A stretch of DNA of 64,000 nt from Streptomyces pyxinicus. Its GTDB lineage: Bacteria > Actinomycetota > Actinomycetes > Streptomycetales > Streptomycetaceae. Every line of letters begins with the position of its first letter. The stretch's first letter is position 1. The position numbers and the translations under genes are program-made. Location: positions 124,001 through 188,000 of the forward strand of contig NZ_JANUGP010000012.1 in the NCBI RefSeq assembly GCF_024753135.1. Direction: 5' to 3'. The notes beneath the pieces were generated by a model that was given only the letters and a program-made list of their open reading frames with translations, did not search any database and was not told the origin of the DNA. Shown here piece by piece: positions 16,549-23,971 of the stretch.

Positions 16549-17172
16549 TTGGAGTCATCCGGTCCGTCTCTGCCCGAGACGTTGCGGCGTCTGGACGCGG
16601 CCCTGGACGAGCACGGTGTGTCCCGGTCGCAGCTGCTCGACCCGCGTGACCTCGCGGCGCGCACGGCACTGGGCGAGGACACGGTCCGGGCGCTGCTGGC
16701 GGGCGACGCGCCGCCCGACGAAGACGTCAACGACCGGGTGCGGCGGCGGATCAGGACCCTGGCCGACGCCTACACCGCGCGGACCGGCAAGCGGAAGGCC
16801 GAGCTGGTCGCGGAGGTGTCCCGGAGCCTGAACATCTCGGACTACTGGGCGCGGCTCGTGTGCGACGGCAAGAAGGTGCCCAACGTCCAGATCCTGCACG
16901 GCCTGGTGAAGTTCTTCGGTCTCGGGGACGCGAAGGAGGCCTACTTCACCGACGAGGCGCCCGACGCCCTGAACCGGGAACTCCTGACCATCCTGCGCCG
17001 GTACGAGTGCCCCGGGTCGGACCCCTTGCGGACCCTGATGCGCAGATACGGCGTCGAGCGCGTGGCGTTGCGCTCACCGGGCCATCCGCAGCTCAGCATC
17101 GAACAGTTCGAAGAACTCCTGGCGCAAGTCCTGAGAGTGGTTCTCCCTCAGGAGGAAGGGCCCGTCCGATGA
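16549..17172 (+). CDS. XRE-like helix-turn-helix regulator, first gene of a four-gene module
   Basis: 207-residue probable DNA-binding protein. The central part (KRKAELVAEVSRSLNISDYWARLVCDGK split over two lines of helices, then VPNVQILHGLVKFFGL) reads as an XRE-type HTH. An N-terminal region (SRSQLLDPRDLAARTALGEDTVRALL) could be a second HTH. No TTG-independent start fits: TTG 16549 has GGGGAG seven bases upstream, so a rare TTG start is assigned. The stop overlaps the next start (ATGA). Its partner downstream is an HExxH protein, an arrangement resembling XRE-ImmA/IrrE pairs where the peptidase cleaves the repressor. That function is inferred, not shown. Confidence 0.78.
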   Translation: MESSGPSLPETLRRLDAALDEHGVSRSQLLDPRDLAARTALGEDTVRALLAGDAPPDEDVNDRVRRRIRTLADAYTARTGKRKAELVAEVSRSLNISDYWARLVCDGKKVPNVQILHGLVKFFGLGDAKEAYFTDEAPDALNRELLTILRRYECPGSDPLRTLMRRYGVERVALRSPGHPQLSIEQFEELLAQVLRVVLPQEEGPVR

Positions 17173-17777
17173 GTACCCGAGCGATGAAGTCCCTGCTCGC
17201 CCGTCTGTGCGCCGACGCGGCGACGTCGGTCCGGCGCCCGGCGGAGCCGAAGGCGGTCATGGCGGAGTTCTGCCGGGCGATGAGCGCCCGCAAGAACCGG
17301 CCGGTCCAGCTCGTGTTCCGGGCGTTCCCGCCCAGCCTGCCCATCTCCGGCATGCGACTGGACTGCGGCGACCGCTCCATCATCGTGGTGGACGAGACGA
17401 CCGTACCCGAGGCCCAACTGGTCATCCTCGGACATGAGTTGTGGCACGAGGAGAAGGGGGACTGCAGTCATCACATCGACGGGCTCCAGGCCGCCACCCG
17501 CGCCCTCGCCGCGCCGCAGGGCCCGGACGCCGTCCGCCGGGCGGCACAGGAGATCCTCGCGGCGCACGAGGTGCCGGTCGAGGCCGTGCTGACCGTCGCC
17601 GCGCGGGCCGAGTCCGCCGACGACCACGAGGTGGACGCGGAGACGTTCGGCCTGCTGTTCGGCCGGGAGGTGCGCACCTGGATGACCGGGCCGTACGCCC
17701 AGAGCCCGGCCGACGCGGCCACGGTCGAGGGCCGGATGAACCTGTCCCTGCTCAACCGCGGCGGCCGCATCCTCTGA
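17169..17777 (+). CDS. HExxH zinc metallopeptidase-like protein (ImmA/IrrE-like position)
   Basis: 202-residue cytosolic protein with the zinc motif HELWH (in VILGHELWHEEKGD, about residue 88). The upstream strand SIIVVDETTVPEAQLVILG and a C-terminal acidic helix (DDHEVDAETFGLLFG) may supply a third ligand. Size, the preceding strand and the pairing with an HTH gene fit the ImmA/IrrE class, in which the protease inactivates a repressor. Overlaps of four bases with the regulator and one base with the next gene show translational coupling. Such proteins are sometimes labelled toxin components; nothing in the sequence shows toxicity. Confidence 0.78.
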   Translation: MSTRAMKSLLARLCADAATSVRRPAEPKAVMAEFCRAMSARKNRPVQLVFRAFPPSLPISGMRLDCGDRSIIVVDETTVPEAQLVILGHELWHEEKGDCSHHIDGLQAATRALAAPQGPDAVRRAAQEILAAHEVPVEAVLTVAARAESADDHEVDAETFGLLFGREVRTWMTGPYAQSPADAATVEGRMNLSLLNRGGRIL

Positions 17778-18964
17778 TGGACCACTTCCACATCCCGTAC
17801 GCGCTGCCCACGGTCCTGCTCGCGTCCGCGCTGCTGCTGAAGGGCCCCACGTTCGTCCGGGCCTGGCGCGACCCCGACGTCCGCGCGACCACCCTGCTGC
17901 TGACCTGGGCCACGGCCGTCCTCGTCGTCATCACGCCGGTCAACATCGACCGGCTGAACCGCCTGACCGGCATCCCGAACATCGCCTCGCCCTGGGCCTA
18001 CAGCTTCCTGACGGCGTTCTGCGCCACCGGCCTGACGATGATCATGCGCTGGCGGGAGGCGCCCTCGCCCCGGCGGCACCGGCGCATGATCACGGTGTAC
18101 TGGATCTACGCCGGCATCGTCGCCGGCCTGTGGTTCACGTTCCTGATGGCGCACGTACCCGAGCCGCGCATCTACGACCTGGACACCTACTACGCCAACA
18201 CGCCCTGGATGCGCGAGCACACCCTGCTCTACCTCCTCGCCCACCTGGTGTCGTGCCTGGTCGCCGCCGCCATGCTGTGGAAGTGGTTCCCGGCGGTCAC
18301 CAACCCGTGGCTGAAGACCGGCGTCGTCTTCCAGCAGGTGGGCTACGCGATGGGGCTGGTCTTCGACGCGCTGAAGCTGACCGCGGTCTCGGCCCGCTGG
18401 AGCGGCAACGACCTCGACTATCTGAGCACCCACGCGGCACCGCCCTTCGCGCTGCTGGAGGCCAGCCTGGTCGCCGTCGGGTTCATCGCCCCCCAAGCAG
18501 GACCGTTTCTGCAACAGCGCCACCGGGACCAGCGCGCCTACCGGCGCCTGCACGCCCTGTGGCGCACCATCCGCGTGGTCCAGCCGGCCGGCCCACGCGC
18601 CCGCCTCACTCCCTGGACACCGCTCGACCTGCGCCTGCTGGCCCGCCGCCAGCGCATCCACGACGCCCTCAGACTGCTCGCCCCGCACTACGACGACGCC
18701 CTCTACCGGCGCGCCCACGCCACGGCCGCCGCCGCCCACGGCGAGTCCCAGGCGCGCGGCATCGCCGGCGCGGTGGCCATCCAGGCCGCGACCGACGCCT
18801 ACCAGACCCGGGCCACCCACCCCGCCGACGGCCCGGCACCGCAGATCGGCACCGACATCACCGACCACATCGACGCCATCGCCTCCGCCCTGCACCGGCC
18901 GCGCGCCCTGAACGCCGTGCGCCGCGGGCTGAGCAGCACAGAAAGCGTGGACACCCATGCCTGA
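17777..18964 (+). CDS. Polytopic membrane protein, MAB_1171c-like
   Basis: 395-residue protein with about seven transmembrane helices in its first 240 residues (for example VLLASALLLKGPTFV, TTLLLTWATAVLVVI, WIYAGIVAGLWFTFLMA, TLLYLLAHLVSCLVAAAML). A cytosolic tail of about 150 residues is rich in Arg and Ala helices. The layout resembles the actinobacterial MAB_1171c family, whose role is not established. A seven-helix membrane part with a soluble tail would suit a sensor or transporter. The start ATG overlaps the preceding TGA by one base (TGATG), so expression depends on the module. Confidence 0.75.
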   Translation: MDHFHIPYALPTVLLASALLLKGPTFVRAWRDPDVRATTLLLTWATAVLVVITPVNIDRLNRLTGIPNIASPWAYSFLTAFCATGLTMIMRWREAPSPRRHRRMITVYWIYAGIVAGLWFTFLMAHVPEPRIYDLDTYYANTPWMREHTLLYLLAHLVSCLVAAAMLWKWFPAVTNPWLKTGVVFQQVGYAMGLVFDALKLTAVSARWSGNDLDYLSTHAAPPFALLEASLVAVGFIAPQAGPFLQQRHRDQRAYRRLHALWRTIRVVQPAGPRARLTPWTPLDLRLLARRQRIHDALRLLAPHYDDALYRRAHATAAAAHGESQARGIAGAVAIQAATDAYQTRATHPADGPAPQIGTDITDHIDAIASALHRPRALNAVRRGLSSTESVDTHA

Positions 18965-20390
18965 CAGAGCCCGCCCCACCGCCGTGGTGATCGGCGCGAG
19001 CGCGGCTGGCCTGTTCGCCGCGACCGCGCTCGCCGAATCGGCCGACGTCACCGTCATCGAACGGGACATCCTGCCGGACGGCCCCGAACCGCGCCGAGGT
19101 GTCCCCCAGGCCCGGCACGCGCACCTGGTGTGGAGCGGCGGGGTCGCCGCCTTCGACGCGCTGCTGCCCGGCCTCGTGGGCGACGTCGTGGGCAAGGGCG
19201 GACGGCTGGTCCACATCATGGGCGACATGGTCTCCCGGGCCCCCAACGAGATCTGGTTCCGGCGCTTCACCTCGACCCACCACCGCAACCTGGTCTGCTC
19301 ACGCGACCTGCTCGACTTCGTACTGCGCGAACGGGTCCTGTCACAACCGGAAATGACGGTACGTCAGGAAACCACGGTCCTCGCCCTTGAGGGCACCGCG
19401 TCCCGGGTCACCGGGGTCCGTATCCGCGACGCGGGCTGCGAGCGGACGCTGCGCGCGGACCTCGTGATCGACGCCACGGGCCGCGGGTCCCGAGCCCCCC
19501 GGTGGCTGGAGGAACTGGGCCTGCCGCCGGTCACCGAGCGCCAGGTCGACGCCGGGGTCGCCTACGCCACCCGCCTCTACCGGGCCCCGGGTACGACCGC
19601 CGCCCTCGACTTCCCGCTGGTCAACGTGCAGGCGAACCCGGCGAAGGCGCCGGGCCGGGGCGGCATCGTCCTGCCCGTCGAGGGCAACCGGTGGATCGTC
19701 ACCCTCTCCGGCACCCGGGGCGGCGAGCCCACCGCCGACCCCGACGCGTTCCTGGACTTCGCCCTCGGCCTCGGGGACCCCGTCATCGGGGACCTGCTCC
19801 GCGCCGCCGAACCCCTGGGGGACGTCGCCGCGACCCGCAGCACCGCCAACGTCCGCCGCTACTACGAGAAGCTGCGCGTCTGGCCGGAGGGCTTCACCGT
19901 GCTCGGCGACGCCGTCGCCGGCTACAACCCGGTCTACGGCCACGGCCTCACCGTCGCCGCCCAGGGCGCCCTCGCCGTACGCGACGTGCTGCGCGCGCGG
20001 CCCCTCACCGCGCCGGGCACCGCGCGCCGCCTCCAGCGTGCCGCGAGCCGTCCGGTGGCCGCCGCCTGGGACCTGGCGGTCGGCCAGGACGCCTTCTACC
20101 CGGGGGCCACCGGCACCCCGCCCACCGCGCTGGAACGATTCCTCGCCCGTTACGTGGACCGGGCCGTGGCCACCGGCGCCTCCCATCCACGGGCGCTCGG
20201 CGCCCTGCTGGACGTGATGAGCATGGAGAAGCGGGCCACCCGCCTGTTCTCCCCGGACATGCTGATCCCGATGCTCTTCGGCCCCAGGAGACCGCACCTG
20301 GCGGAGCCGCCGATCACCGAGGCGGAACGGACGGCGGCCCGCCCGGCGGACGGCGCGGCCCCGCCGCAGGCGCGTACCCGGGGCGTCTAG
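18957..20390 (+). CDS. FAD-dependent oxidoreductase, last gene of the four-gene module
   Basis: 477-residue flavoprotein of the aromatic-hydroxylase-like superfamily. The FAD ADP-binding motif is VIGASAAGLFAATAL (about residues 11-25, GxSxxG variant), a second signature is LVIDATGRGSR, and the ribityl-binding motif is VLGDAVAGYNPVYGHG. RRGVPQARHAH following the first sheet is typical of a subgroup seen in actinobacteria with unknown substrates. It overlaps the membrane-protein gene by eight bases. A hairpin terminator follows. The substrate may be membrane-derived given the neighbour, but this is speculation. Confidence 0.88.
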   Translation: MPDRARPTAVVIGASAAGLFAATALAESADVTVIERDILPDGPEPRRGVPQARHAHLVWSGGVAAFDALLPGLVGDVVGKGGRLVHIMGDMVSRAPNEIWFRRFTSTHHRNLVCSRDLLDFVLRERVLSQPEMTVRQETTVLALEGTASRVTGVRIRDAGCERTLRADLVIDATGRGSRAPRWLEELGLPPVTERQVDAGVAYATRLYRAPGTTAALDFPLVNVQANPAKAPGRGGIVLPVEGNRWIVTLSGTRGGEPTADPDAFLDFALGLGDPVIGDLLRAAEPLGDVAATRSTANVRRYYEKLRVWPEGFTVLGDAVAGYNPVYGHGLTVAAQGALAVRDVLRARPLTAPGTARRLQRAASRPVAAAWDLAVGQDAFYPGATGTPPTALERFLARYVDRAVATGASHPRALGALLDVMSMEKRATRLFSPDMLIPMLFGPRRPHLAEPPITEAERTAARPADGAAPPQARTRGV

Positions 20391-20413
20391 CGCGGCCGCC
20401 CGCCTCAACCGTG

Positions 20414-20446
20414 GGGGCACCGGCGACGTGCGGCTGCCGGTGCCCC
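20414..20446. terminator. Bidirectional hairpin between converging genes
   Basis: GGGGCACCGGC pairs with GCCGGTGCCCC, an 11-bp perfect stem with an 11-base loop, between the FAD oxidoreductase stop (20390) and the stop of the converging discoidin/GH64-like gene (20468). Confidence 0.88.
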
Positions 20447-20467
20447 GGTGGTGGTGCTACGGGCCGG

Positions 20468-21823
20468 CTACCAGCCGACGGCGACCAGCAGCCACTGCGG
20501 GTCGCCGTGCGAGATGAAGGAGGACTGGCCCGCGACGTCGTCGTAGGGGAATCCGTAGGCGAGGTGGTTGATGGCGTTGTCGTGCCAGAACTTCGCGTAG
20601 TAGTTGGCCGGTGCCGCCTTGTAGTACTGGGACGGGTCGCCCTGCTGGGAGGCGGGCAGGGTGGCCACATGGCGGTTGAGCGCGGCGCACATGTCGGGGT
20701 TGCCGGCCAGGGACGCGGCACAGCCGAAGATGTCGGAGGTGGCCGCGTTCACGCCGACGGACTGGGCGTAGGAGGTGAAGTAGTTCGCGTTGGCGCCGCC
20801 CGCGCGGAAGCTCGGGTCGCTGCCCGGCGCGATGATCCGGTAGGGCGCCTGGGTCTGGGCCAGCACCTTGAACTGGCCGGGCACGGCGTCGGTGAACCGC
20901 TGGAAGGTGGTCGCGCGGTCCTCGGCGAAGGTCTGCCGGTTCTCGCCGACCTCCACGTCGTACCCGTCCTTGCTGTGCAGCCGCATGGCCAGCTTCAGGC
21001 CGAAGGCGTCGACGCGGGTGGTGTTGCCGTTGAAGACGTTGTTGCCGACCGTGAACTCGATGAAGTCGTAGTACGGCCCGTTCGGCGAGCCGAGGTAGAA
21101 GTACATGCGGCCCGCGGAGTTGGCGGGCATGTCCAGGTAGGGCTGCTCGGCGATGGAGTGCACCTGCCCGTTGAAGCTCCAGTAGACCTGGCTGTCCGGG
21201 TACTTGCCGTTGGTGCGGTTGAGGATCTTCACCTCCACGGCGTTCTTCGCGGGCGGTACGTCGCTCGTGGAACCCCAGAAGTCGTCCGGCGGGGTGGTGC
21301 CGCCGCCGGGTCCGTAGACCTGGAACTCCCACAGGGAGTAGCCGTACGCGGTGGCGCGGGCGGTGCCGTACACGCGCACGTAACGGCCGCTGCCGCTGAC
21401 GGTGACACTCTGGCTGCCGCCGGTGGCCGTGCTGGTGGAGTAGACGGTGCTCCAGTTCTGCGCGTCGCTGGAGGTCTGGATCTGGAAGGTCTTGGCGTAG
21501 GCGGCCTCCCAGTTCAGCGCGACGCGGCTGAGCTGCTGCACGGAGCCGAGGTCCACCTGGAGCCACTGCGGGTCGGCGAAGGCCGAGGACCAGCGGGTGC
21601 CGGTGTTGCCGTCGACCGCCGCGGCGGCGGGGAAGGTCGCGTTCTCGGTGGAGGAGGCGGTGGCGGGCCGCCCCTGGGACAGCAACTGCTCGGCGGCGTG
21701 CGCGGGCGACGGCGCGAGCGCAGCGACGCAGGCGGCGAGCAGCACGACGACGAGTCCGAGCGCCGTGCGCAGGCGCGCCCGCGCGGGAGGTCTGTGAAGG
21801 AGTGCGCTGGCTGGAGTCTGCAT
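20468..21823 (-). CDS. Secreted beta-1,3-glucanase-like (GH64/thaumatin-like) protein with discoidin domain
   Basis: 451-residue exported protein. The signal peptide has a twin-Arg-free basic start, a hydrophobic core (ALGLVVVLLAACVAALA) and an AHA-A cleavage site near residue 43. Residues about 45-172 form an F5/8-type C (discoidin, CBM32-like) domain: RPATASSTENATFPAAAAVDG, RWSSAFADPQWLQVDLG, GRYVRVYGTARATAYGYSLWEFQVYG. A short linker leads to a GH64-like beta-1,3-glucanase domain (VEVKILNRTNGKYPDSQVYW, YFYLGSPNGPYYDFIEFTV). It would bind and degrade beta-1,3-glucan of fungal walls. A perfect GAGAGCGCTCTC palindrome upstream suggests control by a LacI-family sugar regulator. Confidence 0.85.
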   Translation of the reverse strand: MQTPASALLHRPPARARLRTALGLVVVLLAACVAALAPSPAHAAEQLLSQGRPATASSTENATFPAAAAVDGNTGTRWSSAFADPQWLQVDLGSVQQLSRVALNWEAAYAKTFQIQTSSDAQNWSTVYSTSTATGGSQSVTVSGSGRYVRVYGTARATAYGYSLWEFQVYGPGGGTTPPDDFWGSTSDVPPAKNAVEVKILNRTNGKYPDSQVYWSFNGQVHSIAEQPYLDMPANSAGRMYFYLGSPNGPYYDFIEFTVGNNVFNGNTTRVDAFGLKLAMRLHSKDGYDVEVGENRQTFAEDRATTFQRFTDAVPGQFKVLAQTQAPYRIIAPGSDPSFRAGGANANYFTSYAQSVGVNAATSDIFGCAASLAGNPDMCAALNRHVATLPASQQGDPSQYYKAAPANYYAKFWHDNAINHLAYGFPYDDVAGQSSFISHGDPQWLLVAVGW

Positions 21824-21874
21824 GGGGTCTCCGAGAGCCGGGGTACCGGATGTGGGGGTTGCGGCCGCAGATGT

Positions 21875-21886
21875 GAGAGCGCTCTC
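21875..21886. promoter_or_regulatory. LacI-type operator upstream of the discoidin/GH64-like gene
   Basis: GAGAGCGCTCTC is a perfect 12-bp palindrome about 50 bases upstream of the gene start at 21823, inside the 300-base gap to the divergent gene at 22124. This is the common Streptomyces glycosidase operator form. Nothing else is recognisable in the gap apart from GGAGG before 22124. Confidence 0.65.
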
Positions 21887-22123
21887 TGTGGGTTGTATAC
21901 CGGGTACTGCACGGCGTCAACAACTGAACGCGAGATCAGTGGAGTTGACCTGCCGGCGGCCACGCGGACCGCTCGCCCCGCCGCTCCGTTCGCGGCCCGA
22001 CCACTCATCCGCCCCGGACTGCCGTGCAGCGTTCAGGACTTGACGCGGGCGAGCGGCCCCAGTCGGCCGCCGGATAAGGTGATCAGGCCGAGATGCCGCC
22101 ACGCCCCGCACCGGAGGTGACCC

Positions 22124-23971
22124 ATGGAGCCGACTCCATCCGCGCCGGTGCGCGTTCCGGTCGGGGAGGGGTCCCGCCAGTGGGTCAGCCGCCAGGCCCC
22201 CCGCCGGGTACTGGTCGTGGTGCACAACGTCACCTCCGCCGGACGCCTGCTGGACGTACTGCCGCTGTTCCACGACGACTTCCGGGTGCAGCTGCTCCTC
22301 ACGTCGACCGGGTCCTCCGCGTTCCAGGGCGGAGTCGGCCGGCTGCTGGAGGACGTGGGACTGCCGGTACTGCCGTGGGAACAGGCCCTGCGGACGCGGG
22401 TGGATCTGGCGCTATCTTCCAGCTTCGGTGGCCAACTGTGGTCGCTGGAGGGCAAGTTGTGCGTTCTGTCCCATGGTGTCGGGTATACTAAGAAACTACC
22501 GAAGCCGGGAGCCGGGAGCCGGGAGCCGGGAGCCGGGAGCCGGGAGCCGGGAGCCGGGAGCCGGGAGCCGGGAGCCGGGAGCCGGGAGCCGACGTTCGGG
22601 TTGTCGGCGGAGTGGCTGTTGCACGACGGCAAGCCGTTCGTCGACGGGCTCGTGTTCTCCCATCCGGAGCAGCAGGAGCGGTTGTGGCGTCTCTGCCCCG
22701 AGGCCGCACCCGCCGGGTTCCTCGGAGGCGACCCCTGCTTCGACCGCATGCTCGCCGCGCGTCCCCACCGCGAGCGGTTCCGGCGCGCCCTCGGCGTGCG
22801 GGCGGGGCAGCGGCTCGTCGTCCTCAACTCCACCTGGAACCCGGAGGGGCTCTTCGGTGACGGCGGCTCCCAGGACGTACTCCCGAGCCTCCTCCCCCGG
22901 CTCGCCGCCGAACTTCCCGCCGACGACTACCGGTTGGCGGCCGTACTGCATCCGAACATCTGGTACGGCCACGGTCCGGGCCAGATCCGGGCCTGGCTGA
23001 ACGAGGCCTGCCGAGGCGGGCTCGCCCTGATCGACCCGGTGCGCCACTGGCGGCAGGCGCTGCTGGCCGCCGACGTGGTCATCGGTGACTTCGGTTCCGT
23101 CTCCTACTACGCCTCGGCCCTGGACATCCCGGTGCTGCTGGCCTCCTCCGACGAGGACCGGCTGGACCCCGAGGCGCCCCTCGCGGAGTTCGTCCGGCGG
23201 GCACCGCGCCTCGATCCGGGCGCCTCGGTCCGCGGCCAGGTCGAGGACGCGATCGAGCGGCACCGGGCGCTCCCCGGCTCGGCCGAGTTCGTCACCTCCC
23301 ACCCCGGCGCCTCGGCGGCCCTGCTGCGGCGGAACTTCTACGCCCTGATGGAGCTCCCCGAGCCGGCCGCCCCGGCCCTGCTGGAGCCACTGCCCCTGCC
23401 GCCGTACGATCCCCCGCTGCGCACCGCCCCGCTGAAGGTGCTGACCCGGGTGCGCGGCACCGGGATCACGGTCGAGCGGTCAGCCGGCCTTCCCTACGAC
23501 GCGGACGGCGACGTGCATCTCGCCGTGCACGAGGACACCCGCGACCAGGGCGCCCTGGAGATCGCGGACCTGATCGTGCGGGAGGGGGAGGCGGCGGACC
23601 CGCGGCTGGGCGGTCCGGACGTGTGGACGGCCGAGGTGCTGCACCGGTACCCGCAGTGCGCCGTCGCCGGGTACGTGACCGGGCCGCACACGTGCACCGT
23701 ACGCCTCCGGGACCACGGCGTGTTCGAGGTGGCCGCGGGCCGGGGCGCGGACGCCGACCCCGCCGCGTACGCGTCGGCGCTGTACGCGTGGCTGTCGGCG
23801 GGCAACGCGGTGCCCGCCGACGGCATGACGCTCCGGATGCGGGCCGGTGGCGGCTCGCATCCGCTGCGGGTCAGGCCTCTTGCCGGCCGGTCTCGCAGCG
23901 CAGCCGCAGGCCTGCCAGATACTGCCGGTGCGGTACGGCGGCCGCGGGAAGCAGACGCTCGGCCTCGGTGA
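22124..23971 (+). CDS. CDP-glycerol glycerophosphotransferase-like protein interrupted by a 7-bp tandem repeat
   Basis: 615-residue protein. The first 400 residues resemble GT-B/CDP-glycerol-type glycerophosphotransferases: RRVLVVVHNVTSAGRLLDVLPL at the start, CVLSHGVGYTKKLPK, VVLNSTWNPEGLFG in mid-domain, LAAVLHPNIWYGHGPGQIR, and LLAADVVIGDFGSVSYYAS as the nucleotide-binding end. The C-terminal 180 residues are not recognised. No signal or membrane helix. Between KKLPK and TFGLSAEWLL, residues 128-156 are four copies of the heptapeptide PGAGSRE from the repeat at 22504-22590. That insertion falls where related proteins continue without a linker. The start has GGAGGTGA upstream. The last 101 bases overlap the end of the converging STAND gene. 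Confidence 0.75.
   Translation: MEPTPSAPVRVPVGEGSRQWVSRQAPRRVLVVVHNVTSAGRLLDVLPLFHDDFRVQLLLTSTGSSAFQGGVGRLLEDVGLPVLPWEQALRTRVDLALSSSFGGQLWSLEGKLCVLSHGVGYTKKLPKPGAGSREPGAGSREPGAGSREPGAGSREPTFGLSAEWLLHDGKPFVDGLVFSHPEQQERLWRLCPEAAPAGFLGGDPCFDRMLAARPHRERFRRALGVRAGQRLVVLNSTWNPEGLFGDGGSQDVLPSLLPRLAAELPADDYRLAAVLHPNIWYGHGPGQIRAWLNEACRGGLALIDPVRHWRQALLAADVVIGDFGSVSYYASALDIPVLLASSDEDRLDPEAPLAEFVRRAPRLDPGASVRGQVEDAIERHRALPGSAEFVTSHPGASAALLRRNFYALMELPEPAAPALLEPLPLPPYDPPLRTAPLKVLTRVRGTGITVERSAGLPYDADGDVHLAVHEDTRDQGALEIADLIVREGEAADPRLGGPDVWTAEVLHRYPQCAVAGYVTGPHTCTVRLRDHGVFEVAAGRGADADPAAYASALYAWLSAGNAVPADGMTLRMRAGGGSHPLRVRPLAGRSRSAAAGLPDTAGAVRRPREADARPR
22504..22590 (+). repeat. Heptanucleotide tandem repeat (GCCGGGA), 12.4 copies, inside a coding region
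   Basis: Twelve perfect copies of GCCGGGA plus a final GCC. Because 7 is not a multiple of 3, the encoded peptide repeats every 21 bases (PGAGSRE), and loss or gain of one or two copies shifts the frame of the host gene while three copies keep it. All three forward frames read through the block without a stop. Confidence 0.98.

Noticed and set aside
16549..17777. Classical toxin-antitoxin pair
   Set aside because: The second gene has an intact HExxH site and is coupled to two further genes. The ImmR/ImmA-type reading fits better and no toxin fold is visible.
22504..22590. CRISPR-like array
   Set aside because: Units are 7 bases with no spacers; this is a simple tandem repeat inside a coding sequence.
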